Below, in pieces: positions 33,476 to 33,551 of a DNA stretch of 33,551 bases (positions are counted from its first letter, which is position 1; every line of letters begins with the position of its first letter). The notes below the pieces were generated by a model that was not told the DNA's origin, did not search any database, and saw nothing but the letters and a program-made list of their open reading frames with translations. The translations under genes were made by a program, and so were the position numbers. This DNA is from Candidatus Effluviviaceae Genus IV sp. (lineage in GTDB: Bacteria > Joyebacterota > Joyebacteria > Joyebacterales > Joyebacteraceae). The DNA is taken from the NCBI GenBank assembly GCA_014728245.1, contig WJLY01000240.1, positions 1 to 33,551 of the forward strand. The letters run 5' to 3'.

Positions 33476-33551
33476 TGACCACCTCCCACCGGCAGACCTG
33501 CCGCAATCCCGTGTCGCGCATCGAGCACGCTGCGCAACAGCGTAGCATCGA

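Overview
The window is GC-rich bacterial DNA with about 23 protein-coding genes. C-terminal FlgD-Ig/'sorting'-type domains on secreted proteins suggest an FCB-group lineage such as Eisenbacteria or Krumholzibacteriota (inference only). I saw no rRNA, tRNA, CRISPR array or transposase. Genes in order: rubrerythrin, bacteriohemerythrin, secreted metallophosphoesterase, GNAT plus RimK-like ATP-grasp pair, UPF0316/DUF2179 membrane protein, B12-binding radical SAM protein, thioredoxin-like secreted protein, a four-gene racemase operon (M20 peptidase, alanine racemase, GNAT, ornithine-racemase-like), nucleotidyltransferase-like protein, metallophosphoesterase, APC permease, secreted beta-propeller-like protein, a small ORF, barrel-SppA fusion protease, a sulfatase-fold / GT39-TPR / sulfatase-fold cluster, a second GT39-like protein, aldo/keto reductase with ferredoxin domain, and an ankyrin plus serine beta-lactamase-fold lipoprotein. 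Two observations stand out. (1) The gene annotated from 9961 really starts at 10147 (minus strand). It reads through an in-frame UGA that sits exactly at the first Cys position of a thioredoxin motif (GTW-U-GSC), with a SECIS-like hairpin immediately downstream: a candidate selenoprotein. (2) Two unrelated tandem-repeat arrays (35 bp before the GNAT gene, 29 bp before the nucleotidyltransferase gene) both have a period of 3n-1. Each unit is therefore a 10-12 codon mini-ORF whose TGA overlaps the next unit's start codon (ATGA/GTGA), forming a ladder of coupled mini-ORFs that runs into the real gene.
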